DNA from: Bacteroidota bacterium
GTDB taxonomy: Bacteria > Bacteroidota > Bacteroidia > Bacteroidales > F082
Length of the DNA: 64,000 bases
Assembly (NCBI GenBank): GCA_002686705.1
Contig: NYYH01000014.1
Location: forward strand, 8,590 to 72,589
Direction: 5' to 3'
Shown: positions 18,065-28,473 of the stretch, one piece after another
How positions within the stretch are numbered: the first letter of the stretch is position 1
How the letters are laid out: each line of letters opens with the position of its first letter
Made by a program: the position numbers and the translations under genes
Notes under the pieces: model-generated
What the model was told of the DNA's origin: nothing
The model's database searches: none
The model's input: the letters and a program-made list of their open reading frames with translations, nothing else

Positions 18065-19999
18065 ATGAACATTAGAAATTCAATTATTATTACAATAGTC
18101 AGTATATTTTTGCTGGCCTCATGTTGTAACCACGCAGATAAAAATCAAATGACCGCTAAACAAATTCCATTAGAAGATTTTTTTAAGAATCCCGAAAAAA
18201 CCAGTTACAGAATTTCACCTGACGGGAATTACTACTCTTATATGGCTCCTTACGAAAACCGAATGAATGTTTTTGTACAGGAAAAGGGTAGTGATGAGGT
18301 AATTCAGTTAACAGCCGAAACCGATAGAAGTGTTTCTAATTATTTCTGGCCAAACAGTGAACGAATCCTTTACCTAAAAGATACAGGAGGCGATGAAAAC
18401 TTCAAACTTTATGGTATTAATATTGATAGTACCAATCCTATTGCATACACTGAATTTGATGGTGTGCGCACTCAAATTATTGATGATTTACCTGATATTC
18501 CAAATGAGGTAATAATTGGATTAAACAAGCGTAATCCTCAGGTTTTTGATCCTTATCGCCTAAATCTTGAAACTGGCGAAATGGAGATACTTGCAGAAAA
18601 TCCTGGAAATATTCAGGGTTGGATGTTTGATCATGATGGCAAATTAAGGGTTGCTTTTGCAATCGTTGATGGCATAAATGTTAGCTTGTTATATCGTGAA
18701 ACAGAAGCCGATGAATGGAAAAGTGTACTTACCACCAGTTTTAAAGATAATATTAGCCCTGAGTTTTTCACTTTTGACAACAAAAATGTTATTGCAACAT
18801 CAAATTTAAATCGCGACAAGAGTGCTGTAGTTGAATTTGATATTGCTAATGGTAAAGAAGTGAAAGTTCTATACGAAAATCCAGATTATGATGTCTCTAG
18901 CGTTAGCTATTCAAGGAAAAGAAAGGTGATGACCTCGGCAAATTATACTTCGTCCAAAAGAGAAAAACACTTTTTTGACAAAGAAGTAGAAGATCTTTAT
19001 AAGCGTCTTGAAAAAGATTTGGGAGATTATGAAATTGCTATTACCGGTCTTAATGATAACGAAGATGTTTTTATTATAAGAACATATAGCGACCGTTCTC
19101 TGGGATCATATTATATTTACGATAAAACAACTGACAAACTTGATAAAATTGTTGAAGTTAGTCCTTGGATTGATGAAGATAATATGGCAAATGTTTATCC
19201 CGTGAAGTATAAATCACGTGATGGCCTTACTATACATGCTTATCTCACTTTACCTTTGGGGTATACGCCAGAAACTGCAAAAGATCTCCCTACGATTATC
19301 AACCCTCATGGTGGACCATGGGCTCGTGATGGGTGGGGTTTTAATCCGGAAATACAATTTTTAGCAAACAGAGGATATGCTATTTTTCAAATGAACTTCA
19401 GGGGCTCCACAGGTTATGGTAAAAAATTCTGGGAGGCTTCATTTAAAAAATGGGGACAAGAAATGCAAGACGACATTACCGATGGTACTAATTGGTTAAT
19501 TAAAAAGGGTATTGCTGATCCAGACAAAATAGCTATTTATGGAGCAAGTTATGGTGGATATGCTACCCTAATGGGGCTTGTTAAGGAGCCTGAATTATAT
19601 GCTGCAGGTGTTGATTATGTAGGTGTTTCAAACATGTTCACGTTTATGAAAACTATTCCTCCATATTGGGAGCCTTTGCTTGCAATGATGTATGAGATGG
19701 TAGGCAACCCAACAACAGACAGTATAATGATGCGCGAAATTTCTCCTGTATTTCATGTAGATAAAATTGTTTCCCCTCTTTTCATTGCTCAGGGAGCGAA
19801 TGATCCTCGGGTTAATATCGATGAATCAGATCAAATTGTTGAGGCCATGAAGAAACGTGGTGTTCTAGTAGAATATATGGTTAAAGACAATGAAGGGCAC
19901 GGTTTCCATAATGAAGAAAACAGGTTTGATTTTTATAGATCAATGGAGGCCTTTTTGGCGCAACAACTTGCTGATGAAAAAGAAACTGCTAAAAATTAA
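18065..19999 (+). CDS. S9 family peptidase lipoprotein (prolyl oligopeptidase type)
   Basis: 644 residues. The signal peptide ends in a lipobox, LLASC, so the protein is probably anchored to a membrane by lipid. The beta-propeller half is followed by an alpha/beta-hydrolase with nucleophile Ser495 in YGASYGGYA, Asp580 in GANDPRV and His612 in EGHGFHNE. It most resembles acylaminoacyl-/dipeptidyl-peptidases of Bacteroidota, which degrade short peptides in the periplasm. Stand-alone gene followed by a strong terminator. Confidence 0.94.
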   Translation: MNIRNSIIITIVSIFLLASCCNHADKNQMTAKQIPLEDFFKNPEKTSYRISPDGNYYSYMAPYENRMNVFVQEKGSDEVIQLTAETDRSVSNYFWPNSERILYLKDTGGDENFKLYGINIDSTNPIAYTEFDGVRTQIIDDLPDIPNEVIIGLNKRNPQVFDPYRLNLETGEMEILAENPGNIQGWMFDHDGKLRVAFAIVDGINVSLLYRETEADEWKSVLTTSFKDNISPEFFTFDNKNVIATSNLNRDKSAVVEFDIANGKEVKVLYENPDYDVSSVSYSRKRKVMTSANYTSSKREKHFFDKEVEDLYKRLEKDLGDYEIAITGLNDNEDVFIIRTYSDRSLGSYYIYDKTTDKLDKIVEVSPWIDEDNMANVYPVKYKSRDGLTIHAYLTLPLGYTPETAKDLPTIINPHGGPWARDGWGFNPEIQFLANRGYAIFQMNFRGSTGYGKKFWEASFKKWGQEMQDDITDGTNWLIKKGIADPDKIAIYGASYGGYATLMGLVKEPELYAAGVDYVGVSNMFTFMKTIPPYWEPLLAMMYEMVGNPTTDSIMMREISPVFHVDKIVSPLFIAQGANDPRVNIDESDQIVEAMKKRGVLVEYMVKDNEGHGFHNEENRFDFYRSMEAFLAQQLADEKETAKN

Positions 20000-20064
20000 T
20001 TAGCATATTTTTAGAGAGAAATTTTAACCTGTATTTCACTTTGTATGGGTATCAATAAATAATT

Positions 20065-20106
20065 GATGGGGTTTATTAGATTAATCTAAAAACCCCATCT
20101 TTTTTG
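20065..20106. terminator. Intrinsic terminator between convergent genes
   Basis: Ten-base-pair stem GATGGGGTTT / AAACCCCATC around a 15-base loop, followed by T6. It terminates the plus-strand peptidase gene and could slow transcription of the minus-strand M1 peptidase, which ends 45 bp later. Confidence 0.88.
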
Positions 20107-20150
20107 TTTTTATACGAACGGAATGCCCTGTTTAGATTTGGCCTTTTGAT

Positions 20151-22124
20151 TTATATAATAAACTTTTTTGTAATAGTTTTCTTGCCGTGAGAAACTGAAA
20201 CAAAATATACTCCACTCCCTAAATTAGCTGTGTTGAACTTAAAAATATTGTCGGTTGTTTCTCCTAAAAATATTTGTTGTCCGGCAAGATTGATAATTCT
20301 AATCTTTCGCGATATTGAATCTGTATTTAGGAAATAAACATGTAGTTTATCGACAACAGGGTTGGGTCCAATTATAAAGTTTGGTAGGTTCATTTCTAAT
20401 TCCCCAATACTTGAAATGTTGGCTACTTCTTCCAATGTCCATTGTTCTGGATCAGCTTCAACGAAAGTAACTTTTTGATCACACTCCATTGAGAATACAT
20501 TGAGATTATCAGTTTGCCTGAATTGAACCAGGGTATCACTACCATCAGCAAAATGCAATCTGAAATCAAGTAACATATCATATAGTGTTGTGTGCATAGA
20601 AGAAGTTGATTGTGAAGAGCTTAAATAAAATATGTGTTGGTCGTCTGTCCAATATTTGAAGTTATAAATAGGATAACCCTGTCCATAATACCACTGATCA
20701 AAAAATTGATCGAAGTCTATACCTGTTATTTCTTCAGCAGTTTCCTTAAAGTTTTCTCCTGTTGCGGTGCCTCCGCCAAAATTTATTTGAAATGTTTTAA
20801 GCACATCAAAAAATAACTCATCATTTTGAATTTCGTGTCTTAACATATGGATAATGGAAGCACCCTTGTCATACGAAAGTCTACCTGAGAAAATACGCCA
20901 TTCATTTCCTGGGTATATTTCATCTACAGGAATATAAATACTTCCATTTGAAACAGACATTGCATGATTTTGAGCGTATTGAATAAACATTTTTCCTGCC
21001 TCTTTTCCCAGTATAAATTCATGAGCCAAACAATCGGAATAGGTGGCAAATCCTTCGTTTATCCATATATCACTCCATGTTGCACACGTAACATTATCAC
21101 CAAACCACATATGCCCAAGCTCATGAGCTACAAGATGAAAACTAAAATTCCCCATCGTTGACATTGTTTGGTGTTCCATCCCGCCGCCCAGCTGCGTTTC
21201 ACAATGACCATATTTCTCTTTATGAAAAGGATATAAAGTAAATAGATCACAGTAAAGTTCCATTATTTCAGCGGTATTATCCAGATCTTCCTTTTTCATT
21301 GCAAGGTTTTCCGGATTATTATAAATGTAATTTTGAATCAATAGCGAATCGCCTTCCATCTCGATGGGATGAGCATAAATACTATAATCCAGATAATCAG
21401 CTACAGCAAAAGAAATTAAATAATAATCAATCGGATAGGCTGTTTTCCATTCATATTTTAATTTACCATTGCCTAAATCAACCACATTTGTAAGCAGTCC
21501 TTGTGAACCAACCTTGTTTGTTGATGGGGTTGTTAAAAAAACCCAGGCCGAGTCTGCTTTATCTTGTAAGACCTGTTTTACCGGAAACCAGGATTTTGCT
21601 GCAAAGGGTTCTGATAATGTCCATGTTACATGTTTTTGCCAGCCGGGTGAGTAATCCGTTGTTACACCTGAAAAGAAACCTCCTGTTGGTGGTTTTCCGT
21701 GGTAGAAAATTTGAGTAGAAATGGGTGTTCCTTCCGGTACTTCATTAACAGGAACCAACACGTTACCATCATTACGAGTATAATTAGTATATACTGTACC
21801 GTTGAAGATAATACTATCAATCTGCTGCTGTTCAATAAGTTCAAAAGCAAATGTGTCTAACGCGACAAGAGCAACACAATTAATTATAACATTTCCGGCA
21901 ACATACGTTGTTGTATCACTTACTTCTATGTCTAATAAATATGATGTAACGTCATAATCAAACAGGTATTCACTCTGCCAATAATAGTCGGGGTCAAAAG
22001 ACATCTTATCGGTTAAAGATTTGAAGTGTGAACATTTTTTATCAATATTTGAGTCTTTGTTCCATTGAGCTCCGGCAAATATTGAATAAACAAGAAAAAT
22101 AAAGAGTGTTGCGATTCGTTTCAT
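20151..22124 (-). CDS. M1 family metallopeptidase with T9SS C-terminal sorting domain
   Basis: 657 residues. Signal peptide MKRIATLFIFLVYSIFAGAQ. The gluzincin zinc site is HELGH (His334-His338) with the third ligand Glu357 in NEGFATY; the aminopeptidase exopeptidase motif is GGGMEHQ. The last about 75 residues (IIGPNPVVDKLHVYF, then LGSGVYFVSVSHGKK) form a type A T9SS sorting domain, so the enzyme is probably exported through T9SS to the cell surface or medium. Likely role: cleavage of N-terminal residues from external peptides. Confidence 0.94.
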   Translation of the reverse strand: MKRIATLFIFLVYSIFAGAQWNKDSNIDKKCSHFKSLTDKMSFDPDYYWQSEYLFDYDVTSYLLDIEVSDTTTYVAGNVIINCVALVALDTFAFELIEQQQIDSIIFNGTVYTNYTRNDGNVLVPVNEVPEGTPISTQIFYHGKPPTGGFFSGVTTDYSPGWQKHVTWTLSEPFAAKSWFPVKQVLQDKADSAWVFLTTPSTNKVGSQGLLTNVVDLGNGKLKYEWKTAYPIDYYLISFAVADYLDYSIYAHPIEMEGDSLLIQNYIYNNPENLAMKKEDLDNTAEIMELYCDLFTLYPFHKEKYGHCETQLGGGMEHQTMSTMGNFSFHLVAHELGHMWFGDNVTCATWSDIWINEGFATYSDCLAHEFILGKEAGKMFIQYAQNHAMSVSNGSIYIPVDEIYPGNEWRIFSGRLSYDKGASIIHMLRHEIQNDELFFDVLKTFQINFGGGTATGENFKETAEEITGIDFDQFFDQWYYGQGYPIYNFKYWTDDQHIFYLSSSQSTSSMHTTLYDMLLDFRLHFADGSDTLVQFRQTDNLNVFSMECDQKVTFVEADPEQWTLEEVANISSIGELEMNLPNFIIGPNPVVDKLHVYFLNTDSISRKIRIINLAGQQIFLGETTDNIFKFNTANLGSGVYFVSVSHGKKTITKKFII

Positions 22125-22304
22125 AATAGTGATATGCTTGATTAATAATTAATGTGGGTTAACAGACTATAGATTGTGTCATCCTGTTCATGATTATATT
22201 TTGTAGCTCACTGCTTTTGTGGTTTTCACAAAAGTGTGCAAAGGGATAAAAATAATTAGCTGTAAGTATGAAGAAGATTGAAATCATTGAACCCTAAGAA
22301 TTTA

Positions 22305-22312
22305 TATCTTTG
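22305..22312 (+). promoter_or_regulatory. Bacteroidota -7 element before the DUF4175 gene
   Basis: TATCTTTG fits TAnnTTTG and lies 55 bp before the ATG at 22368. It probably drives the DUF4175, ATPase-like and ybeY genes, whose frames overlap. Confidence 0.5.
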
Positions 22313-22367
22313 TCAAATACAAATGTACTTATTATAAAAAGACAAATAAGGAAAGATAAAAGTTGCT

Positions 22368-25300
22368 ATGATCACAGCATTTGAAATATTAATATCAAAA
22401 CTTAATAAATTCATACGTAAGTATTATTTGAATTTAATTATTAAGGGGGTATTGTTGAGTTTTGGCCTTGTTATTATGCTGTTTTTACTTGTTAGTGTTT
22501 TTGAATATTTTTCATGGTCTGATATAATTACCAGAACTGTAATTTTTTACTTGTTTGTACTATCCGTCCTTTTGATTCTTGTTTATTATATAATTCTCCC
22601 TGCTTTAAAGTTGATCAAATTAGGCAAGATTATTTCACAAGAAGAAGCTGCCCTTATTATTGGAGAGCATTTTCCGGAAGTTAACGATAAGCTACTAAAT
22701 ACTTTGCAATTGCATAATCACAGCAGTGTTTCAAATATGGAATTATTGTTAGCAAGTATTGAGCAAAAATCAGCAAGCCTTAATCCTGTTCCATTCAAAA
22801 ATGCTGTTAAGTATAAAAAAAATCTGCGCTATCTTAAGTTGATCGTTCCTCCGGCGCTATTATTATTATTAATCCTGGTAATTTCTCCAGGGTTTGTATT
22901 TGAGCCTGCCGACCGAATTATAAATCATAATACATATTTTAGTAAGCCCCTGCCATATAAAATTGAGTTGCTAAACAAAGATTTTACCTGCGCTCAACAT
23001 GAAAATTACAGCGTAAAAATTGTGGTTCACGGCAATGAAGTGCCATCAAAAATATGGACTACTGAAGGTGGGTTTCGCTACCGGATGATAGAGGTTAAGC
23101 CAGGAGAATTTGAATATACTTTTAACGACCTGGTTTCCGATAAATATTTTTCAATTGTAACCGACGACTTTGCAAGTGATAAGTATCATCTGAGAATATA
23201 CCCACAGCCTGTCATATTCAATTTTGATGTGTTTATAAGATATCCCAAATATCTATTGTTACAGAACGAAAAAATTGAAAATACCGGCGATCTAATAGTA
23301 CCTGAGGGCAGTTCAATTACATGGGCCATATTTACTCGTGATACTGAGAGTGTTTATTTTATTGCTGATGATAGTTTGTTTACATTATCCGCCTCCGGAA
23401 CTAATGTTTTTAAGCACTCGCTTGTGGCAATGCATGATTTAAATTACACATTAGTGGCAAATAATCAATTTATGCAAAGCACAGATTCTATGCAGTTTAA
23501 TGTTCAGGTTATTGCAGATGAATATCCGTTTATAAACGTTAATGAATTTAAAGATGAATTGAATTATGGTGTAGTTAATTTTAGTGGTTCGGTGGTTGAT
23601 GATCATGGTTTTACAACACTATACTTTTACTACCGCAAGGATAGTGTACACGAAAAAGAGTGGAATAAAATTGCGCTGGATATACAACAATCGGTAACTC
23701 GGCAACATTTTGATTATATGATGATTGCTAATAATTTCGATCTCATGCCCGGGGATGGTCTTAGCTATTATTTTGAAATCAGGGATAATGATGCTGTCAA
23801 CGGTTTTAAACGAACCAAATCTGAATTGTATTATTTTAAATTGCCCGATGCTTTAGAACTGGAAAAGAAAATTGAAAACAGTTCGAACGAAATTAAATCA
23901 AAACTGAAAGAATCTCTTGATCAGGTTGATGAACTTACTAGGCAAATTGAAGAAACTAAACTTAATCTGTTCGGGAAAAAAGAGTTAAGCTGGATGGACA
24001 AACAGCTGCTTGAGGATCTTCTGAAAAAGGAAGAAGGTGTAAAAAAGCAGCTGGAAGAATTAAAGAAACTCAATGATGATATTAACGAGCTAGAAGATCT
24101 TCTTAAGAAAAAACTTAGTCCTGAGCTTCTTGAGAAATTAAAACAATTAGAAGATCTGTTCAATGAGCTCGTTAACAAGGATCTTGAAAAATTAAAAGAG
24201 AATCTTGAAAAGGATAAAATAAATGATTTTCTTGAAAAAATGAAAGAGCAAAACGAGGAGCTCAAAAACGACCTTGAGCAAAATCTTGAATTGTATAAAC
24301 AGCTTGAATATGAAAAACTTATTCAGGAGTCGATTGACGAGTTAAACAAGTTGTCAGAAGAGCAAAAGAATTTATCTGATCAAACAGTCAACAAGAAATT
24401 TGACAAGGAAAAATCTCTTGAAAATCAAGATGAAGTTGAAAAGAAGTTTTCTGATTTAATGGACAAACTTGATAAGGCCAGTGAGCTCAACAAAGAGCTT
24501 GAAGAGCCTTATAATGTGAAAACTGACACCGCTATGGCGAGCGAAATTGATGAGCAAATTGACGATGCACAGAAAAATATTCAAAAAGGCAGAAAAAACA
24601 AAGCGTCAGATAGTCAGGAAAACGCCGGAAACAAAATGAAAGAAATGGCTGATGGGCTGTCTCTTATGATGCAAGGAGCAATGGAGGCTCGTATGGGAGA
24701 AGATATTGAACAAGTAAAAAATATGCTTGACAACCTGTTGGATATTAGTTTTGCTCAGGAATTACTGATTAAAGATCTTCAAAAGATTACAATAAATGAT
24801 CCAAAGAATGATTACATCCGAGAACAGCAAAAGGGTCTTAAAGATGATTTTGAAATACTACACGATTCTTTAATAGCCCTTAGCAAGCGCCAGGTTACTA
24901 TACAGCCCTTTATTGTAAAAGAATCTGATAAAATAAATAAACACATCGATAGGGCGCTGTCACAGCTCCAGGATCGTAATAACGGAAAGGCTTCTGCTGA
25001 CCAACAGTATTCCATGACCTCAATGAATAATCTTTCTCTAATGTTGTCAGAATCTTTAGAGCAAATGAAGCAGTCTATGCAAATGTCAAGCAATCAAAAA
25101 GGGAGTGGTAAGTGTAAAAGTCCTGGCAAGGGTAATTCCCCATCTATGTCTGAAATTATGAATCAGCAAAAAGGTCTTAATAAAGGGCTCAAGGGTAAAA
25201 CAAAAAAGAATGGATTAGATGGAAAAAATGGACTAAATTCGAGAAGTGAAGAGCTTGCAAGAATGGCTGCTGCACAAGGTGCGATAAGAAAAATGCTGCA

Positions 25301-25682
25301 AGAATTTATTGAGCAATTAAAAGGCGAAGGCGCTGATGGCGGTGCTTTACAAAAGCTTGCCGAAGATATGAAAAAGTCTGAAGATGATATTGTAAACCGA
25401 AGAGTTTCACAAGAAACCTTAGAGCGTCAAAAAAATATTGAAACAAGATTATTGAGGTCACAAAAAGCCTTACACGAAAGAGAAAAGGAAAAAAAACGAG
25501 AATCAAAAGAGGGTATAAATCGTAAAACTGGTAACCTAAATAGCAAAATTGAGTATAAAACAACAACGGATATAAAAGAGGAAATCTTAATTACCGATCC
25601 GCTTGAGGTTTCTCCGTATTACAGAAACCTGCTTAAAGAATATTTATATAAACTAGAAAGAAAAAACGAAGATGGTAAATAA
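22368..25682 (+). CDS. DUF4175 family membrane protein with long coiled coil
   Basis: 1104 residues. Three hydrophobic segments lie near residues 25-47, 57-80 and 155-175, followed by an extracytoplasmic beta-rich part (about 190-490). A very long charged coiled coil rich in Leu-Glu-Lys (about 500-760) comes next, then a Gln/Met-rich region and a basic tail. This is the architecture of DUF4175 proteins found throughout Bacteroidota. No biochemical role is known. It is followed by an overlapping ATPase-like regulator gene and by ybeY, a conserved housekeeping order in the phylum. Confidence 0.9.
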   Translation: MITAFEILISKLNKFIRKYYLNLIIKGVLLSFGLVIMLFLLVSVFEYFSWSDIITRTVIFYLFVLSVLLILVYYIILPALKLIKLGKIISQEEAALIIGEHFPEVNDKLLNTLQLHNHSSVSNMELLLASIEQKSASLNPVPFKNAVKYKKNLRYLKLIVPPALLLLLILVISPGFVFEPADRIINHNTYFSKPLPYKIELLNKDFTCAQHENYSVKIVVHGNEVPSKIWTTEGGFRYRMIEVKPGEFEYTFNDLVSDKYFSIVTDDFASDKYHLRIYPQPVIFNFDVFIRYPKYLLLQNEKIENTGDLIVPEGSSITWAIFTRDTESVYFIADDSLFTLSASGTNVFKHSLVAMHDLNYTLVANNQFMQSTDSMQFNVQVIADEYPFINVNEFKDELNYGVVNFSGSVVDDHGFTTLYFYYRKDSVHEKEWNKIALDIQQSVTRQHFDYMMIANNFDLMPGDGLSYYFEIRDNDAVNGFKRTKSELYYFKLPDALELEKKIENSSNEIKSKLKESLDQVDELTRQIEETKLNLFGKKELSWMDKQLLEDLLKKEEGVKKQLEELKKLNDDINELEDLLKKKLSPELLEKLKQLEDLFNELVNKDLEKLKENLEKDKINDFLEKMKEQNEELKNDLEQNLELYKQLEYEKLIQESIDELNKLSEEQKNLSDQTVNKKFDKEKSLENQDEVEKKFSDLMDKLDKASELNKELEEPYNVKTDTAMASEIDEQIDDAQKNIQKGRKNKASDSQENAGNKMKEMADGLSLMMQGAMEARMGEDIEQVKNMLDNLLDISFAQELLIKDLQKITINDPKNDYIREQQKGLKDDFEILHDSLIALSKRQVTIQPFIVKESDKINKHIDRALSQLQDRNNGKASADQQYSMTSMNNLSLMLSESLEQMKQSMQMSSNQKGSGKCKSPGKGNSPSMSEIMNQQKGLNKGLKGKTKKNGLDGKNGLNSRSEELARMAAAQGAIRKMLQEFIEQLKGEGADGGALQKLAEDMKKSEDDIVNRRVSQETLERQKNIETRLLRSQKALHEREKEKKRESKEGINRKTGNLNSKIEYKTTTDIKEEILITDPLEVSPYYRNLLKEYLYKLERKNEDGK

Positions 25683-26157
25683 TAATCAATCAGTTTTGGT
25701 TAAGCTTCAGCCTAAGTCGATGAGAGATATTGAATTATTTGTTGATACTATTTGTGATCAACTATTTATTAATGATACATATTATGGTAATATTCTTATG
25801 GCTATTACTGAATTGTTTAATTATTTACTCGAAAACAAGCATGGTGACTCACTAAATATTACTTATAATTCCGATTATAAAAATATTGAGATCTCTTTTC
25901 AACCCGTTGACACTCAGGCTGGTAACAGATTGTCAGATGCCATTGATTTTGATGAGATGATACACAAGGATAGCGATAAAAATATATTTCTTATACACTC
26001 TCTTGTTGACAAAATTAGCCTTGCCAATAAAGACACTCTTTCACTAGGGTTTGATATAAGTGCACTCCATAATGAAATATATAATAAACGGGCTGCATTA
26101 CTAACAAAATATTTTACCAAACAAACCAGCGAAAAGGTTCAAAAAGAAAATGATTAG
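25672..26157 (+). CDS. HATPase_c_2-like (anti-sigma-factor/RsbW-type) protein
   Basis: 161 residues. The segment ILMAITELFNYLLENKHGD resembles the N-box helix of RsbW-type ATPases, and SDKNIFLIHSLVDKISLANKDTLSLGFDI the region after the ATP lid; the classic glycine boxes are weak. It overlaps the upstream coding region by 11 bp and the ybeY start by 8 bp, so translation is coupled. A role as a regulatory kinase or binding protein is inferred from the fold only. Confidence 0.7.
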   Translation: MVNNNQSVLVKLQPKSMRDIELFVDTICDQLFINDTYYGNILMAITELFNYLLENKHGDSLNITYNSDYKNIEISFQPVDTQAGNRLSDAIDFDEMIHKDSDKNIFLIHSLVDKISLANKDTLSLGFDISALHNEIYNKRAALLTKYFTKQTSEKVQKEND

Positions 26158-26569
26158 TTATACTTACCTGCTGTCGTACAATATTGATAATCTAAACGAG
26201 CCCTATTATACTAACTGGCTTAAAACCGTTATTTCTTCAGAAGGAAAAAAAACAGGAAATATTCAATATGTTTTTTGTGATGATAGTTATCTCCATGAAC
26301 TAAATAAATCTTTTCTTAATCACGATTCTTTTACAGATATCATAACTTTTTCAACAACACAAAATGATGATATTATTTCTGGAGAAATATATATTAGTTT
26401 GGATCGTATAGATGAAAATACAAAAATGCATTCTGTATCATTGGACCATGAATTAAGCAGGGTTATTGTTCATGGTGTTCTTCATCTTATTGGTTATAAT
26501 GATATCTCTTCCTCCGAAAAGAAGCTAATGCGAAGTAAAGAAGATTATTATTTACATTTGCAGCGTTAA
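26150..26569 (+). CDS. ybeY: Endoribonuclease YbeY
   Basis: 139 residues. The metal motif is VIVHGVLHLIGYND: the first two histidines of H-x3-H-x5-H are present, the third is replaced by Asp, as is common in Bacteroidota YbeY. It processes 16S rRNA ends and takes part in ribosome quality control. It overlaps the preceding gene by 8 bp and lies just before the parS/mnmG region. Confidence 0.93.
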   Translation: MISYTYLLSYNIDNLNEPYYTNWLKTVISSEGKKTGNIQYVFCDDSYLHELNKSFLNHDSFTDIITFSTTQNDDIISGEIYISLDRIDENTKMHSVSLDHELSRVIVHGVLHLIGYNDISSSEKKLMRSKEDYYLHLQR

Positions 26570-26579
26570 TTTTCCCAAT

Positions 26580-26595
26580 TGTTCCACGTGAAACA
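26580..26595. promoter_or_regulatory. parS centromere-like site (1)
   Basis: TGTTCCACGTGAAACA is identical to the Bacillus parS sequence recognised by ParB; it is a 16-bp palindrome with a single mismatched pair. It sits immediately before mnmG. A second copy lies 1.9 kb away on the other side of mnmG. Confidence 0.93.
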
Positions 26596-26602
26596 AAAAA
26601 GT

Positions 26603-28471
26603 ATGTTTGAGCAATATGATATCATAGTTGTTGGAGCGGGTCATGCAGGTGCAGAAGCTGCGGCTTCTGCCGCCAGGCTTGGTTCAAGAGTATTGCTTAT
26701 AACAATGAATTTACAGCAAATTGCTCAAATGTCATGCAATCCTGCAATGGGTGGTGTGGCAAAAGGACAGATCGTTCGTGAGATTGATGCACTAGGTGGA
26801 TATTCCGGATTGGTTTCAGACAGTACAATGATTCAATTCAGAATGCTAAACAAATCAAAAGGTCCGGCAATGTGGAGTCCGCGAACTCAAAATGACAGAG
26901 TGCAATTTTCGATAGAATGGAGAAATATCCTTGAATGTATACCAAATCTCGATTTTTGGCAAGACACAGTTACTAGTTTAATCATTAAGAACAACAAGGT
27001 TTGTGGGGTAGTAACAAAAATGGGGCAAAAAATATATAGTCAGTCTGTTATTCTAACAAACGGCACTTTTCTTAATGGTAAAATTCACATTGGACAAAAA
27101 CATTTCTCTGGTGGAAGAATTGGCGACCCTTCTTCATTGGGAATAACAGAACGGCTTGTCGGTCTGGGATTTGAGTCGCTACACCTTAAAACTGGCACAC
27201 CGGTTCGCGTTGATGGAAGAACAATAGATTTTTCTAAAATGGAAGAACAAAAGGGTGATGAGAATCCTGGCGGTTTTTCATTTCTCAAGAAAAATCGACT
27301 CAAAAAACAGCGGAGTTGCTGGATAGCATATACTTCTTCTGAGGTACACGACGAGCTTCGGTTGGGATTCTCCGAATCTCCAATGTTTGCAGGAAGAATA
27401 GAGGGTACTGGTCCCAGATATTGTCCCTCAATTGAAGATAAAATCAATCGATTCTCTGATAAGAATAGACATCAACTATTTATAGAACCAGAAGGTTGGA
27501 ATACTATTGAGTATTATATAAATGGTTTCTCATCATCTCTTCCTGATAAAGTTCAATTAAGTGCGCTAAGAAAAATTGAAGGCTTTGAAAAAGCAAAAAT
27601 ATTTGTCCCCGGCTATGCTATCGAATACGATTATTTTCCTCCCACACAACTCCGTTATACAATGGAAACCAAGTTAATTGAGAATTTGTACTTTGCTGGG
27701 CAAATAAATGGCACAACCGGGTATGAAGAGGCTGCAGCACAGGGATTAATGGCCGGAATTAATGCAAATCTGAAATTAAACAACAAACAAGCCTTTATTC
27801 TTAAAAGGCATGAAGCATATATTGGTGTTTTAATTGATGATCTTGTTACAAAAGGTGTTGATGAACCATACAGGATGTTTACTTCAAGGGCTGAATACAG
27901 AATATTGCTTAGACAGGACAATGCTGATTTAAGGCTCACACACCTGGGGTATAAAATTGGCCTTGCCACAAAGGAACGATTCGATTTAGCTTTAAAAAAG
28001 CAAAGCATAATCACTGATATTATTGACTTTTCTAAAAAGCAAAGTGTAACCCCTAAAGAAACTCAAAAATTATTAAAAGACCGAAATACTTCACCCTTGA
28101 GGCAAAAGATCAAATTATCAGAATTACTTCTAAGGCCTCAGGTAAATCTTTCAGATCTTATTTCTATAAGCGTACCGCTTAAAGATAAAATAAATAACCT
28201 TTCTGCAAGCCCGGAAGATATAGAGGGCGCTGAAATACTAGTGAAATATGATGGCTATATTAAAAAGGAAAAAGATCTAGTCTCTAAGCTTTCAAAACTT
28301 GATAATATTCCTTTAAAAAAGGACTTTGATTATAATAACTTAAAGTCGCTTTCTACCGAAGCAAGGGAGAAGCTTTCAAAAATAAAACCAGAAACCATCG
28401 GTCAGGCATCTCGAATAAGTGGGGTTTCTCCTTCAGATATTAATGTAATCGCCGTTTTCATTGGCCGATAA
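26603..28471 (+). CDS. mnmG: tRNA uridine-5-carboxymethylaminomethyl modification enzyme MnmG (GidA)
   Basis: 622 residues from the ATG at 26603. The N-terminal FAD motif is IIVVGAGHAGAEAA, later CNPAMGGVAKGQIVREIDALGG, and AGQINGTTGYEEAAAQG near residues 365-385. With MnmE it modifies U34 in certain tRNAs, using FAD and methylene-tetrahydrofolate. A TTG at 26579 is also in frame and would add eight residues (MFHVKQKS) encoded by the parS site itself; I prefer the ATG. mnmG next to parS is typical of origin-near regions. Confidence 0.96.
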   Translation: MFEQYDIIVVGAGHAGAEAAASAARLGSRVLLITMNLQQIAQMSCNPAMGGVAKGQIVREIDALGGYSGLVSDSTMIQFRMLNKSKGPAMWSPRTQNDRVQFSIEWRNILECIPNLDFWQDTVTSLIIKNNKVCGVVTKMGQKIYSQSVILTNGTFLNGKIHIGQKHFSGGRIGDPSSLGITERLVGLGFESLHLKTGTPVRVDGRTIDFSKMEEQKGDENPGGFSFLKKNRLKKQRSCWIAYTSSEVHDELRLGFSESPMFAGRIEGTGPRYCPSIEDKINRFSDKNRHQLFIEPEGWNTIEYYINGFSSSLPDKVQLSALRKIEGFEKAKIFVPGYAIEYDYFPPTQLRYTMETKLIENLYFAGQINGTTGYEEAAAQGLMAGINANLKLNNKQAFILKRHEAYIGVLIDDLVTKGVDEPYRMFTSRAEYRILLRQDNADLRLTHLGYKIGLATKERFDLALKKQSIITDIIDFSKKQSVTPKETQKLLKDRNTSPLRQKIKLSELLLRPQVNLSDLISISVPLKDKINNLSASPEDIEGAEILVKYDGYIKKEKDLVSKLSKLDNIPLKKDFDYNNLKSLSTEAREKLSKIKPETIGQASRISGVSPSDINVIAVFIGR

Positions 28472-28473
28472 AA

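Noticed and set aside
26150..26569. YbeY lacking the third metal-binding histidine (Asp instead)
   Set aside because: Common in Bacteroidota YbeY, so not a sign of inactivation.
26579..26602. TTG-started N-terminal extension of MnmG encoded by parS
   Set aside because: The ATG at 26603 gives the normal MnmG start; the extension is explained by the parS sequence.
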